Positions 26,138 to 39,986 of a stretch of 64,000 nucleotides of DNA are shown in pieces. Position 1 is the stretch's first letter. Each line of letters opens with the position of its first letter. The notes beneath the pieces were generated by a model. That model searched no databases. It was not told where the DNA came from and saw nothing but the letters and a program-made list of their open reading frames with translations. The translations under genes were made by a program, and so were the position numbers. The stretch lies in contig JAMXSV010000026.1 in NCBI GenBank assembly GCA_027559495.1, positions 682,001 through 746,000 of the forward strand. The letters are read 5' to 3'. Origin of the DNA: Aurifilum marmelostoma. Taxonomy: Eukaryota > Ascomycota > Sordariomycetes > Diaporthales > Cryphonectriaceae.

Positions 26138-27420
26138 CTCCGGGGTAAAGGAACCCACGTCCGTGGACATTCCCACTCTGCAGGCGTCCCCGAAGCTACA
26201 TGCTCATGCTGCCCAGAGTACACAGGATGAGCTGATGGCACGGTTGATACAGTGCTTATGACAAGACCGTACATGTGAGGCTTCCCCACGTCAGCACCGG
26301 ACAGTAGCCGAGATCCGGATTGCCATGACCCATTGTTCGATTATTCCAGGCGCCTCATGACCGCGACAATAGTTGTCGTCCATCGTCCTGGGTGTTGCTG
26401 GAGCCCGAATATTTCCAAGGGGTGTCGATAATAAAGGAAGTTTTGGAGCCAACACGTTTGCTTTCGAAGCAAAGAAAAGAAAAATTGGACCCTTTGGCGG
26501 CGCGCGGGGGGGGGGGAGGGACACCGATCGCTGTGTACTATTCCCAGACCATGACTCCTCATCAGTTGTTTCCCACACACACACACACACACACAGCAGC
26601 TTTTATGCCCTCACGCCCACCGTCCGTCCGGAACTCACACCAAACAGGCATCCATTATTCTAGAATCCTTCCACCAGTGACCCAAGCTCCACCTCGACAG
26701 CCAGTCTTGACCATGCCATCCCATGTATGGACAATAGTAGACAGATGTTGGTCTCCTGTGTAGCAGGTGTTTCAGTCCGCTCTCATTCGGATCAACCGGG
26801 TTTTGATGCACTTCTGCAATGTGAGCGCTGTGCAGCCGCGGCATTGGGACAGAATGACGTAGCTGTCCTCGAGGGGGGGGGGCGTCTGCTGAGCAGGCTG
26901 GCTGCGGTGTCTGGCCGAGAGGTGAGGGAGGATCACAATAGATGGTGACTAAGGGTATCATCTCGTGGGGAAAAAAAAAAAAAAGCCAGGGGCAATACAT
27001 ACAGACACAGACACAATAAAGGAATGCAGAACAGTGAGTGTAGTGGCTGGCGATCCCTAGTGAGTCACGATACCAGGCAAGATGTCTGCAGGCCATCCTC
27101 GCAATGCCAAGAATGTATTGGAAGCGAGGGAGCAAGGGGGGACGAGGAGGAAGGGGGGGGGGGGAGGTGTGGCCCCGTCGGCTCAAGTTCTAAATTTGGA
27201 TTGACAATGGCCGTTGCAGGACACCCACACACCCCGTTCGCCCTACAATATTTGTTGGATATCGTTGGGTCCGGTGCGCCGAAGGCTCCGCCTCGGAGGA
27301 TTGTTGACACAGGGCCACTCACAGAAGTGCTGGGCTGCGCTTCAAGCCACTAAGTAGCACCGATCTCCATTCGGGCCGTGGAACAGCCTCCTCTCTGGCT
27401 GCGTCCGTCTGCTCCCTTCT

Positions 27421-27446
27421 CTGTCTGTCTGTCTGTCTGTCTGTCT
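27421..27446. repeat. (CTGT)6.5 tetranucleotide repeat
   Basis: A perfect CTGT tandem run in the gene-poor region. Confidence 0.9.
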
Positions 27447-30400
27447 GGGAGAAACAATTCGCTAGATTGAAGGGACCCTCTTTCACGATAAGCGTTTGCC
27501 TGTTTGGTCAAGACGATGAGCGGTTGGCGCGGGTCTTTGACCTCTACTGCTCTACGATAAGCTTTCACCGACGCGGGCTTCTATTCCCTTTTTTTTTTTT
27601 TTTTTCTCTCTCTCTCTCTCTTCTCTCTTTTCTGGCACTGTATACCGGAGCTCTGGCGGCCTTAGTTGGCGGCAGAGCGGCAGACAGAAGAGAAAGGAAG
27701 GACACTACTCTGGAATACGGGAGCGAGGATTTGGTGGATGCACGTCGCAAGTGTTGACGATAAGGTTTTCTGATCTGGAAAACACAAGAGGAAAGATCTC
27801 CTTGCTCAGTGGCGGAGTCTTTTCCGTCGTTCGTCGCCATGGGTCTTGGTCATTGGTCGGTCGGTCGACCTTGAGGGTTCAGGGTGTGGCGTTGGCGTGC
27901 CTAGGAGGCGACTGCTTGTGCATGACCAACTCAATCTCTTGTCCAGGGACTATCAGGGTCGCACATTGAGTGTGTGTGTCTCCCCCTGCATTGCTCGCAG
28001 CTCGTCAGGATGACTGACTATTCGGAACGGTGCATAACCCTCAGCAAGTCTGGCGGTGTCCTGGTAGACTTCGACCCCCCTTCTTACCATGCTACTACCA
28101 TGCTCGCGACCCAGGATATTGGGAATTCTGGACCGGCGTACGTCGTCATGAACCCAGGTGCCTGCCAGACCACAAGCCCTGGGCTCAGTGATGTATCACA
28201 ATGGAAACGGTATCCTCTGCGCGAATAGTGGTGTCTGGGGAGAGAGGAGGGGGGGAGGAGAGGGGGGGGGGCTAATGGCGGAGGATGGCCTTGGCCTGGG
28301 CAGCAGGATACGATGGACGACGAGTGTCCACAGGCGCTACATGCCTAATTCGATGTATATGTGTTATGGTGTGCGCATGAGAGGAGTAACACGAAGCTAG
28401 AGCTGCACCACCAAGGATGCTACTGCGCGCCAGCGTGTCTATCTGTGCGACCATACAGCCACAGGCCCCAAACCAGTCGGGCGCAGGATCGTGCGTTTGG
28501 TGCCAGAACGAATATGGTGAAGATGACCGCCAGTCTCGCGCGTCCCAAACAGACAGGTCACCTCGCGGCGTCAGTACTGCCAGGATCATGGTGACTATGC
28601 CAGCTGTGTCCTCCTTTGCTCCTCTCTCCCGCCTCTCATGACCTTGTCTGATCATCAGCTATTGGTGGTGCTGGTCTCTGCGTCCGGCCTGCCCGACGTG
28701 GTGGGAGGAAAGCTGACCTCATGACCAGAGATTGAAAGAAAGACTACGAGACGGATAGCTGCTTATCACATGAGAGAGAAAAAAAAGAAAGAAAAAAAAA
28801 AAGGGGTCTCGGGTGCACGAGTGCATAAGTCTTGTGTTGCGTGTGTGTGTGTGCAAATCTCTCTTGTTGTCTTACTCCACCGGAAATTCGATTAATATTC
28901 TCAGCCTCATGCGCCGTCACCAGTTTGTCAGTATCAGAAATGAGCTGTCACATCTCCCTCGCGTCTGCTGGAGCCATGTCTCTATGCTACACACACACAC
29001 ACACACAAGGCCCAAACAAGGTTAGTTGACCTGCCCCGGCTGCAGGACTTGTGGCCTTGGTATTCATGCCTGCTTATACATGCGCAGGTTTTTCTCTCCT
29101 TCTTTTTTCTTGCTTATCGGCATGGCACACACGCGGCGCACCTTTTTTTCCCCAGCCGAGGTCGTCCGCTTCCGGGGAGGGTTGGCAACAGACCGCGCGA
29201 TGTAGCCCTGTCTGCTGCTCACTCGCTGCCCCAACAGGCCATCACCAGAAGAGAGAGAGGAGAGAGAGGGGTTGGGGGGGGGGCAGGAAGGGAGGCTCAG
29301 CAGTTGCCCAGCCCGGAAGAACTTTACAGATTTGCTAAGACCTGGTCTGGTCGCGCAGGTGGATCGCTGTGCGTCGACTCCTTCCTCGCCCCCTCTCTCC
29401 CGCGACCACACGACCCCCCTTCCAATAGGTAATAAGCAGCTTTCGCCACGGCGGGCATATGCAGAGGAGCAGTCAGGTTTTGGGGTCGCGTCTGCCACGT
29501 CAGTCGGGTTCCTTTTCAACCTAGCCTCTCGAAGACAGCTCTGAGTCCGGTGCTTCCAACCCTGCCCCTGTTGTGAGATGGGATGGGATGGGGGGGGGGG
29601 GGGGGAATCATACTCGATTGCATCATGACTCCTCTTTTCTTCTCATGCACGCGGGGCCGCGGAAGTCGTGATACAATCTTGTTCAACGGAGGGGGGGCCG
29701 GGGAGGGGAAACTCGCTCTCTCGCTCTCGCTCGCACGGCGCAAACACACGCACGCACACACACACACACACACCTACCTCTCTAGGGCCTGGTCGAGGGG
29801 AAGAGGAGGAAAACGTGTCCATGCTGCATCGAGTATCGCCATCATCAAAGGCCGCGGGCTACGAAATTGCTTCAATGTGCCGGTCTGCCGGCTGTGCCTC
29901 TGCTGCTGCTCCCTCTTTCAACCCCGGAAGAGAACGGGCGAACAAGCCTACTACTGCCAAATTAAAATCCACAGGTCCAACAACTGGCACGGTGGCTCCC
30001 AGATCTGGCCCACCGCCGCCCCCTTTTTTTTTTTTCTTTCTTTTTTTCTTTTTTCTACCAACTGAAAGATGTCGGCGTACAAAACACACCTCGGTCGCGC
30101 GGTCCACACAAAGGCCACACGTCCAGCAGGCATCCGCATCCACCTCCCCGCATCCATGCATCGCCGCATATGCTTGTCGGTACTAGTGTACCGCTCTGTC
30201 GGCTCCTGTCGAGCTGGACAAAGAATGGGAAAAAGGTGGGCTCGGAGAGTGGCCGGGGGCCCGGGAGGGGAGGGGGTGGAGGGGGTGGTAAGGAGAAGAA
30301 GGGTGGTCCAGCAGAAACCCAGCAGGAGGTGTACACACAAAGTACACTTTACAGCCCCGAGGTCATGCAGCGGGCCCCCATACGCAAGAGCTGGAACGAT

Positions 30401-30625
30401 CCAGAGCTGACCAGAGAGGTTCTCGACCATACGTGATGATGGGGTAGGTGGATCGACCTGTCTATAGGAGGGGGGGGGTGGTGTGCGGGCGAGAGACACG
30501 GAGAGACAGCAAGGGCCATGTCTAACAAAGGAAAGGGCGTCGGTGAGCTTGTTGGAAAATGACCAGTCAACTATGCCACCTATGTGGACGTGTTTCGCAC
30601 GGACTCGACGCTCCTCTCTGTGCCC

Positions 30626-30692
<67 letters not shown>
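30626..30692. repeat. Compound (CT)n-(CA)10-(GA)11 microsatellite
   Basis: A CT-rich arm and a GA arm are mutually complementary and flank a (CA) block, giving a hairpin-capable compound repeat. Confidence 0.85.
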
Positions 30693-31537
30693 CTACAGGG
30701 CAGGCAGTGCATTGACGGTGTTGAAGGCGGGCCAGCAAGGTTGGCGATCCTGACCTGAACAAACAACGAAGGGGCCCCGCGGTCTGTCTGGAGGGTGGCA
30801 TCGTATGACCTCCACCCCCTTCCCCCCCCCCTGCCGCAGAACCCGTGCTGGTCTCCATCTGGAAGATCGATAAGCTCTAGCCTTAGACGGCAGAGCCATG
30901 TCAACACTGTGGTTCCAGACTAGGGTCTGTGAAAGCGAGAGAGAGAGAGAGAAAGAGAGAGGCAGAAGACAAGACCCTCCCTCGAGGGTTGCTGGCTCCC
31001 GCGGACAGCTGGCCCGGCACGGACCTTCCGTCATCTCGCGTCGAGTTTCCTCTTGACCGGGCCATTTCCTTGCGTCTTTTTTTTGTTCGCACTTCTTCCT
31101 TGTGTTCCAAGACTTTACTTTTGGAACTATCTTTTTTTTTTTTTTTTTTTTTTTTCATTTCTTCAGCCTCCGGCCAGAGGACTTGAAGGGGGGGGGCGTG
31201 TTCGCAGGGGGGGGGGTAAGATGTGTTGGTGAATCTGGCTGGCCGTTCGGCTCAGACGGTTGATGGAGGCACCGAACGAGGCGAGCCTTGATCGGGATCA
31301 GAACAGGGCTGCATGAGGTGCGCTTTGCGGTGAACCCACGTGGTCGACTTTATTTCTCCCTGCTTGAGGATTCAATCCCCCTGCCCACCAAATTCCTCCT
31401 CACCTTTTTCTCTCCAGTCTTTCCGGTTTCTTGTTGAATCGGTTCTCTTGTCCATCCTTCTCGTTCCTCCCTGTCCCCCTCCTCACCACCGCCATGTAAT
31501 CCTCTCAGCCAACCAACGACCGTCCTAGAACAGAGCC

Positions 31538-31542
<5 letters not shown>

Positions 31543-31592
<50 letters not shown>
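31543..31592. repeat. Compound (GT)13-(GA)12 microsatellite
   Basis: Two perfect dinucleotide blocks directly abut, about 0.9 kb from the similar compound repeat at 30626. Confidence 0.95.
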
Positions 31593-31599
<7 letters not shown>

Positions 31600-32669
31600 T
31601 CCTCCAGGGGGTCGGGTGGCCCAGCAACCCATCTGGCCTAGCAGGGCCGATGACAGGCACCTTTGTTATCGGCCTCAGGGCCGGGATGGTCATCGGGACT
31701 TGCCGCCTAGCCGCATGGGCGGGTCGTCTGGGACTGGGTCATGCCCTCCTTCTCTGTCTCACCCAACGTCCTCTCTTTGCGTGCTGAATCCCGGATCAGA
31801 TGTCAGGCTTGGGGCGGCGAAAGGGGGGAGTCAGAAGGTAAGGTAGGTGGTGGATGAACCAGAGGTGGTGTGTTGGTATGCTTACGACTGAGCAGGACAC
31901 AAGGGACCACACACACACACACACACAGGAATCTCACTCTCACACGCACATGCACATAAACACACCGCCTATGTGCCGCACGCCACGCGATGATCACCTT
32001 CATGCCAGATGCGAAGACAGGACTCGGTTCCCATCTTTTCCCTCGATCGTCTTACCAACCCTGTGGCCCCCCCCCCTTTTTTTTTTTGAGGAATCCACAT
32101 TAGCGTATCAAGATGATGATGATGCTGATGCTGATGCTGATGAGGTGGTTGGGGAAAAACGGAACCTTGGAATGGGGTGTGTTGTCAGAATGGTCTTTTA
32201 TTTTGAATGCGGTAAGATCAGACAACCCTTTTGGACCAGCTGAGAGGGATCTGATCAAAAGAGGCACCCGGCTCAAGATACCTACTACGGTCGTAGTATT
32301 TATGTCGCAGTGTAATATGCTGTGGGCCCTCCCTCCCCCCCCCTCCCCCCTCCCCCCCTGGCGTGACCTAGAAATTAATATTATGTTGGGTCTGGCGAGT
32401 CTAGGCCGCTGACTACATACATGGTCCTTTTACTTATAGTACACCTACGATAACATTATTACTACAGGGCCACCATCTCGAGATTCGTCGACCAGAGGAA
32501 CAATAAAAAACACCAGGGGTGGGGTGAGGAAAAAAGGAAAGGGGAGAGGGGTTCGACGCATGCATTCATGCATGCACATGCATGCATGCATATATATGCA
32601 CGTTGGTGGGTTGATGGTCATCTTCTAGACCCCGTCCCCCTCGCAGAGCCAAGAACATCACCATCAACA

Positions 32670-32713
32670 ACGAACGGGAAACATGGGAACAACGAACGGG
32701 AAACATGGGAACA
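32670..32713. repeat. 22-bp tandem duplication
   Basis: Two identical copies of a 22-bp unit (starting ACGAACGGGAAAC), followed by a G18 run at 32727-32744. Confidence 0.9.
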
Positions 32714-35700
32714 ACGGGGGAAGAGAGGGGGGGGGGGGGGGGGGAGCTGACAATACGAGGAACCAGGGCCCCGCCATCCTGCAGGGAGAAACAAAACGGC
32801 TCGATATCTGACGGGATGGGTTCTCCGCACACCGGGGTGTGTGTGGTCTCGAACCACCTAATCACCTACCTGCCTTGCCCTGCCCTGCCCTCCCTCCCTG
32901 GTCATTATCTATCCGAAAGCCTGAGGGTTGCAAGGGCTGCATGGCCGGCCGCCCTTGCCCGTGTGTCCTTTGTTCCCATTTAATCATGTGCACTGACCAT
33001 ACCGCAGTCCGGTCTGTTTCTGTTTCTGCTTTTGTCTCTTCTTGTTGTGCAAAAAAAGAAAAAAAATCCCTCCCTCCTGGATAATCGACTCGTCACTTTC
33101 TGAGGTGAGGACTAAGAGCCTCGCGAGCGTCACCGTCACCATATAGTCGCCTCGAGGAAGAGGACAAGGAAAGACACAGACAGACAAAGAGAGAGAAAAG
33201 AAGAACAGGCTAGTCTCGGTCTTCAAAAGCAAAAAAAAGTCCCCGCGATACTTGTGATACCGTACACGGTTACATGCCTCCATACCGTGTGCATTGCAGT
33301 AATTACAACCCAATATCCCCCGCCCCTTTCTCCCTCCGACGGAACGACAGCCTCGAAGCAAGATGTTCCGAGCCAATGAAACCCCTCCCACCAAAAAGGA
33401 CAATGTGGTTGGCGCTACGAGTACCAGACAATCATTTCCGAAAGAGAAGAGAAAAGGGAACCAAACCCTGTGAGCGAGCCTCTTCTGCGCTGGCATCGCT
33501 GCTTACTCTGTTGGGCTCAGCGGGACTTGGCGGCATAATATCATTCCAAAGGTGATACATCACGTACATTTCAAGGTTCCTTTTATCATCGTCTCGAGAC
33601 CTTTTTTTTTTTTTTCTCTCTTTCCTTCTTTCCTCTCGGCCCTTTCCTAATAGGACTTGACTAAATTGGTTATTAGGTGATATATAAGACTATTTGTTTT
33701 ACAAATCAAGGAGTGATTGGCTTCCAGCTATTGGGTCTTCTCCATCCCCCGTCCCCTTCCTCCCCCCCCCCCCTCGCCTCTCTCTTTCTGAAAAGAGACA
33801 TTGTTGACTAAGGGAAAAGGGTGGGGAGGAGGAGGAGTTGCTGGAAGTGATCATCCATTGTCTATCCCTTGTCCGCCATGTGAGCTGATGCAGAGGAACG
33901 CCACGTCGACTCGAGCCTTTTTCAGCTGGGAAAAGGAGGCTTGGGAGAGGGGAATGGGGTGAAGTGGTGATTCAACGAAAAACAAATTGTGAGCGCCACT
34001 GACAGGAGGGGTGGGGGGTGTGGGGTTGGTTGTCCTGGCGGAGGAGTAACTACTTATACGAATATACGTATGTATCTACTACTACCATGTTAGTAGTAAG
34101 TGACTTTGTTGCTTTGTTAGGCCGTGGGGCAGAGGAATGTCGTCTTGCAGAGGTGCAAGTAATTACGTATCCCAGCCGCGTGTACGTGAACGGAATCAAA
34201 ACCCGACAAAAAACAGGCGTTCTGGGTGTTGGGAGGGGGGAAGGATGACCAGAACCATCTTGTGAAAAAGTGTCTCATGTTACCCAGAGATGGCTGTCGG
34301 TTGGCAGAAGGACGGAATGAATGTTCTTGAACAAGGACAACAACATACACACCGAGAGGGGAGGAAACACAGGGAACTGGGCAGAGAACGAACGAGAGGC
34401 AGGGCAGATTTGGGTGAATCAACCCATGGTCCATCACCCTGCCTCAAGGTGAGCCGGGCCACTTTTTGCCCTCTCCACCGCTGTCACTCTTGTGGACACT
34501 TTGTTTTTGCTGATACATGCGTACAGAACGCAAAAATGTCACTGATACATGAGAAACGATGCTCACCTATCCTTGATCCATGCCAACAAGAGACCTTCTC
34601 CCTGTGAATCTTTCTGTCTCGGCCTCTCCTCTACGATCCTTGAACCTTTACCGCCATTCTGCCAATTACAGGTTACGGCATGGGGCGAAAGAATGAATGG
34701 TCCATCCATGCCTGCTTGCTCTCGCTGAGGACAGAGGAGAGCCACTCGTTCCTGCATGTCTCTGTGCAGCACGGGGTACAGCATCCTTCACGGGGCCAGA
34801 GCGCCGACACGAAGTTACACACACACGCACGCACGCGCGCATCTTGGCAGAGAGGATCACAAAGCGGCCGAGAAAGCACACATATGGTTTCTGGTACCAC
34901 CTTGGAAGGCTTGCGTGATCCCTGCTGCTGGACCACGAGACGAAGGGACTGTGGTGTTTTTTTTTTTTTTTTTTTTGTTCTTCCTTCTCTTTCGATTGCT
35001 TTTTGCTACGCATATTCCTTCCTCTTGTGCGTCTCCCCCCCCCCCCTCTTTTCTTTTCCTTCCGTACCCCCAACGATAAAGTGAGACAAGGCTAGATTGC
35101 GTGCTCTGGAACAGTCGGCAACGGCGGCGGCGGCAACGGGACGGTCCAATCCCCCCTGCGCGGGGTGGGAGGGGGCGGGAGGAATGGAACGGCGAAACCG
35201 GGGGCGGGGGGGGGGGGGGCCATCGTCAAATTGGGAAGGAATTTTCTGAGACAGGCGGGCGGCGATGGAAGTGAGGCTGACGAGAAGGACGGAGAAACAC
35301 AGACACACACACACTCTCTCTCTCTCTCTTTCTCTCACACAAGCGAGACAGAATGCGAAGTCGTATAGACAAGGGGCCGAGGGGGGGGGGGCGGTCTTGA
35401 TCGGATCCTTGGTCCCGTAGGAGAGGGATGATGAAATAGGGTAGTAACCTTGGACGGACAGGACGAGGATGAAGAACAGGATGGAAAATAGAGAGAGAGA
35501 GAAAAGGTCATCACGCTGCCGACAATTCCAAGCCAGGTGTAGCATCACAGGACGGCCGAGACCTGCATCGCATAGCGCCGTCGCGCCCTCACGAGCCCCT
35601 CGGGTACAGGAGGATGATGACTGGCCGACGACCTGTCACCGGTGGGAAGGGGAGGGGAAAAAAAAAATCTGAACTATCACAAAACGGCTGGGGAGAATGG

Positions 35701-37669
35701 GATCAGGAAGAACATGAACCTCGTATTATAGCTCGAGTGGTTACCACGGGTCGAAAGAGCGGTGAGGGGGGAGTCGAGAGAGATGAGTGCGAAGACAATA
35801 GTCTCTGTCATTTTGTCATGTTACTTGTCATTCTATCTTCTTTTTTTCTTTTTCTCCTCTCTTTTTCTTGTTAATTCCTCTGGGGGGTATAGTCCACTTC
35901 TCAGCTTTATTACTGTTTGAGAATCAGACGGGGCCATTTGGGAAGCTGGGAGCTAGGAAAGATACGATCCCGCTTGTCTCGAGTTATTTATTTTCCTTGC
36001 TCTGTTTTGTAAGTCTTGCCCCGTTGTTGGCCATGCATGCAGTGATGACTGTTTCCTCTCTAGGCATTGATTGGCGTGGGGTATTTTGTGTCTCAGAGAC
36101 AGGACGGCCGTGCCAACAACAGTCACAACAATGTCCAGGCCTTGTCCTTTCGTAGGTTGAGGTAATTATGTCGAGGGTTATCTTCAAGGTTGTGTGTACA
36201 CCAGCTGGAGAGTAAGTAGATGATACATGGCATCCCATGATATGGGACAACAGGGTACAAGAGGGCAACAAGGCTGGGGTACAGAGCAACAATCAGAGGT
36301 ACAATGACACCAAGTAATATCATCAGTCTGGTTGACGACCTCAGCACCATTTATTTCTCTCTCTGTCTGTTTGATGATGAATTCAATAATTATTTGCTTC
36401 TGTTGTTATTCTTGTCCAGCACACGCACACATGCCTGTTGCTATAATATTAATCAAACATGTTTGAGTAATCAAACCTTGATGCCTCCCAAGGTTCCCTC
36501 CCGCATAAGACCTTCATTTCATGTCCTTGTTTCAAACCTTTGTTCCCTCCTTTGTGCCTCGCCCTTGACTGTCTGAAACATCCAAATCTCTCTCTGCGCC
36601 GTCACACGGCTTTCTCTCTTTCCCTCGAAGCTGGATGGATACAGCAGTAATCAAGTACCACTTGAACGTACAAGAGAAAAGAAGAGGAAAAAAAGATCTA
36701 TCATATTGAATGTACCCACTGTGCCAACACACCTTCTATGGCTCTTGACGCTCTTATCCCAGGTCTCACAGGGTGGTAACGGTGTGTGTGGGATAAATTG
36801 TGGTTGGCCGCTTTGATGTTTATTCGCTGCTGATCATCCAGGTCTAGACCCCTTCCGACAGGCTGGCGATAGCAACGTTTATCTCTGCTTATGACAACGC
36901 TCCCTTGCTGGGACTAGGGCGAAGCGAGGAAGGGGGAAAAGGGGGGGGGGGGGGCGTGTTAGGAGAGAACAGTATCATTGATCTTCAATGCCGGTACTCT
37001 TCTGTGCATGTGGCATGTGTTTGTGTAATATCCCAATCATTTAACCAGGGCAGAAGAAAAAAAAGGAAATAAATAAAAATAAAAATAATCTTCTTTCGAG
37101 GAAGAAAGGATTCCCAATCAAAGTCCATCATTGGTCTTCTTCCTCTTCTCTCAAACCTTCGTCCTGCCCTTGTCCTGCGGTCCCCATTTATACCCGGCAG
37201 CCTTGTACTTAATTATCGATATCATCCCCAACAACTAATTAATTGATGAACAGCCAGTAACTACAGGCGGAATATTGGGAGGGAGGGAGGGGGGGGGGGG
37301 CGTGTTGTTTTTTTCCCGTCGGACCAACAAATGACCAGACCGCCCGTCAGCCCAGCCGACCTTCTTTCTCTCTGCACCCTAAAGTCCTAAGCGATGATCA
37401 CCGTAGCATGCTGAATCTCGTGTGACCCGATTCTGCAGGTAGCCTTTCTCCTGTCGTTGCATCCAGAGCCTACCAACCGACACCTCTGACCGATGCCAGG
37501 TCTAGTCCCTCCGGCCTCTGTTTCTCTCTTCTTCCCCCTATCCTTGAGTCTTTGTCCGGTGGCGCCACTTCTTTTCATACTTTTCTTTCCGAGAGTCAAC
37601 AAGTTCACGAAAAAGAAAATAGAACATGAGTGACGAAAACGAGAAGCAGAGAGACAAGAGGGCGCGCGT

Positions 37670-37670
<1 letters not shown>

Positions 37671-37722
<52 letters not shown>
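37671..37722. repeat. (CA)26 microsatellite
   Basis: The longest uninterrupted dinucleotide repeat in the window. Confidence 0.97.
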
Positions 37723-37723
<1 letters not shown>

Positions 37724-39986
37724 CAAACTCCTATCTCTTCCCCTCGCCCTATGCCGAATCGGTGTCAACAGCTCCGTGCCAGCCGGCCACAGCAGAAAAG
37801 GGGTGGGTGGGTGGTAATGGAAGAAGGTGATCGACATGCATGTCAGATCGGGGCCACATAGAAGCTCAGCAGCCACCCTCTCCTCCTCCGCCCCCCCCCC
37901 CCCCCGCCCTGGTGCCGCTCCGGGGGGCCCCCAAAACTGTGTGACCCGCTGTTACACAGTTCCGCGACATACAAGCACTCACTACATGATATACAAGGCA
38001 TAAAGTCATGTCTCACAAAGAGGACAGTCGAAGAGAGAGAGAGAGTGTGTGTGGGAGAATATCTGACGGCTGTGAATGGCGGCGCCGCGCCATGAGACTA
38101 GGCGGGACATGTTCAGCTCTGTTCTCTAGCATCCAATCCTGATGGGTAGTTGCATGGCGTGTTCACATAGTGCGTGCGTGTGCTGTGTACCATGTGTGCA
38201 CACTATATATATCACGGACGTTTCGGTAACGGAAAGACAGGCCAAAAAAACAGAGGCATGGTGTGGCGTGTCGTCGAGGTAATTACGAGTCCAGCGGTTG
38301 TCTCACAAGGTTCTGCTTCCCTTTTTCCTTTCTTTTTGTGATATGTGATTCCGACGACCTTGACGGTGGCGCTCGCGGGAGGCCTGGCAACATGAACGCC
38401 GAGAACCTGCAGGACAGATTGGATAAAAGGAAAGAAAGAAGGGGAAAAACAAGAGAGAATAGAAGGCAACCCGCGTCAAGCTGAAAATAAAATCACGCGC
38501 CGGCTGCCCCTTTCTTCCGGTCTCACTCCTCCGCCTCTTTTCCTCGCCCATCGTCGTCCGATCAGGCCGCTCCTCGGGTCACATATCGACCGAGGCGGCA
38601 ACGAAGTGCTAATACTAGCTGGCCCAACAAGTCAAAGCCCACCCCCCCCCCCCCCCCCCAAAAGGGGCGCTGACCGAAGCGGGTCGGGCTGTTATGCCCG
38701 CCTTGTTTGCCCTTTTGTCTGAGACTTGGCAGGTCTTGGCGTCTCGGGTCTATCTTCTTTCTTTGTGATGCTGTGGATGGCCATGTTATCGCGTCTAGAC
38801 CGGCCCAAGGGCAGAACGGTGTACAAGGGGCCGTGGGAAGCCGATGCAAGTCCTTCTCGTGCCCCTCCTTCTCCACCAGAGAAATACGCGAGAGACGGCA
38901 CAGATTGTCCTTGTGATGTTCGATATCAGAGCTCAGGGGCAAGCGGGCGGTGAGAGCCAGAGGTGTCACTGATGGGAAAGGGCAAGGACATGCCGTTGTT
39001 CCCTTTCGGGGTAGCTGCGGGATCAGATCAGGTCACCATGGTACACGGTCAGCTTGCTTCATGTCGCGGCTGCTTGTATTGTGTGTTGCGTCGGCGTCGG
39101 GCGGGGGCAGCTGTATCTGACCTCGTGACCCTCCTGTTTCTGTTCCTTTCTCTTCTCGTGCCGCCATGGTAACACAAATACGCAGGTAAGAATGATAGCA
39201 TGGTCATTGTAGGAGAATTTTCCTGACAGGTCACAAGTTTGGGGCGCCAAAGGGTGAACCCAGAGTGATACACACAAGACAATGCAATAACAGCCATTGA
39301 AACCATCGCCCATCGCCGCTCTGTATCGAGCTAGCTGTGTGGTCCCGAAATCACATGAAGGATCACCTAATTGCGGTGTGGTGTCGTCTGACAAGCAATG
39401 GTTGTAGATTCGCATGCCAACGGGAAATGATGCCCCCCCCCCCTTCCCTAGACAACGAGGGGGCATAGCCACACGTGCCACGACATCCCACGCCGGTCAC
39501 CGCGTAATGAGACACTGTCTCATGGGACTGACCGAGAGTATCAGCAGACTGCACTAACACAGACACGGAGCACACCGAATAATTTTTTGGCGCGGGGGTC
39601 CGACCAGTCTTCTGTATGGGGTATTGGCTGGCCGTCTGACGATGATTTGTTGATCTCAGCTCTACAGCTGAAGGCTCTAGCCTCCGATGTGGGCCTTAGA
39701 TCAAAGACCTCGTACTTGAAAGATAGTTGAAGCATTTTGGTGTGGCCGATCAGACTCGGAGGGCCCAGCCAGTGCTTGACAGCTGTGGAGGGGTGGATTG
39801 TGTCCATTTCCTGGTGTAGAACCACCACACAGTAGTCATGAATGCGAGTGATGAAAGCGTGCGCACCGTCCAGTTGGGAGATCGAGGGTTGATGATGCCT
39901 CCTCATGGCGTTATCCAAGCGCTTATGCGTTGAGCCGTGTCGTAATGTGCCAAAGTGACGAGTATCTTTGAATCACTCTCCAGCAA

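Larger units (their letters stand above)
12326..39986. other. 27.7-kb gene-poor region
   Basis: No open frame in either direction shows a recognisable domain, sustained G/C-ending codon use or a coherent exon chain; the longest frames (for example 318 residues at 29951-30907, minus) are low-complexity. The left end must hold the PLC promoter and 5' leader. The rest is a mosaic of ordinary-composition DNA with many simple repeats: dinucleotide tracts, G or C runs of 9-18, A or T runs of 14-24, and dense GTAC patches. Base composition does not look strongly AT-rich, so it does not resemble RIP-degraded transposon DNA. I see no terminal inverted repeats, LTRs, transposase or reverse-transcriptase remnants, rRNA or tRNA. 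Non-coding transcripts or fast-evolving small secreted proteins cannot be excluded. Confidence 0.6.

Noticed and set aside
29951..30907. Minus-strand 318-codon frame in the gene-poor region
   Set aside because: Built largely from translated dinucleotide repeats and Pro-rich runs, with no domain and no codon bias.
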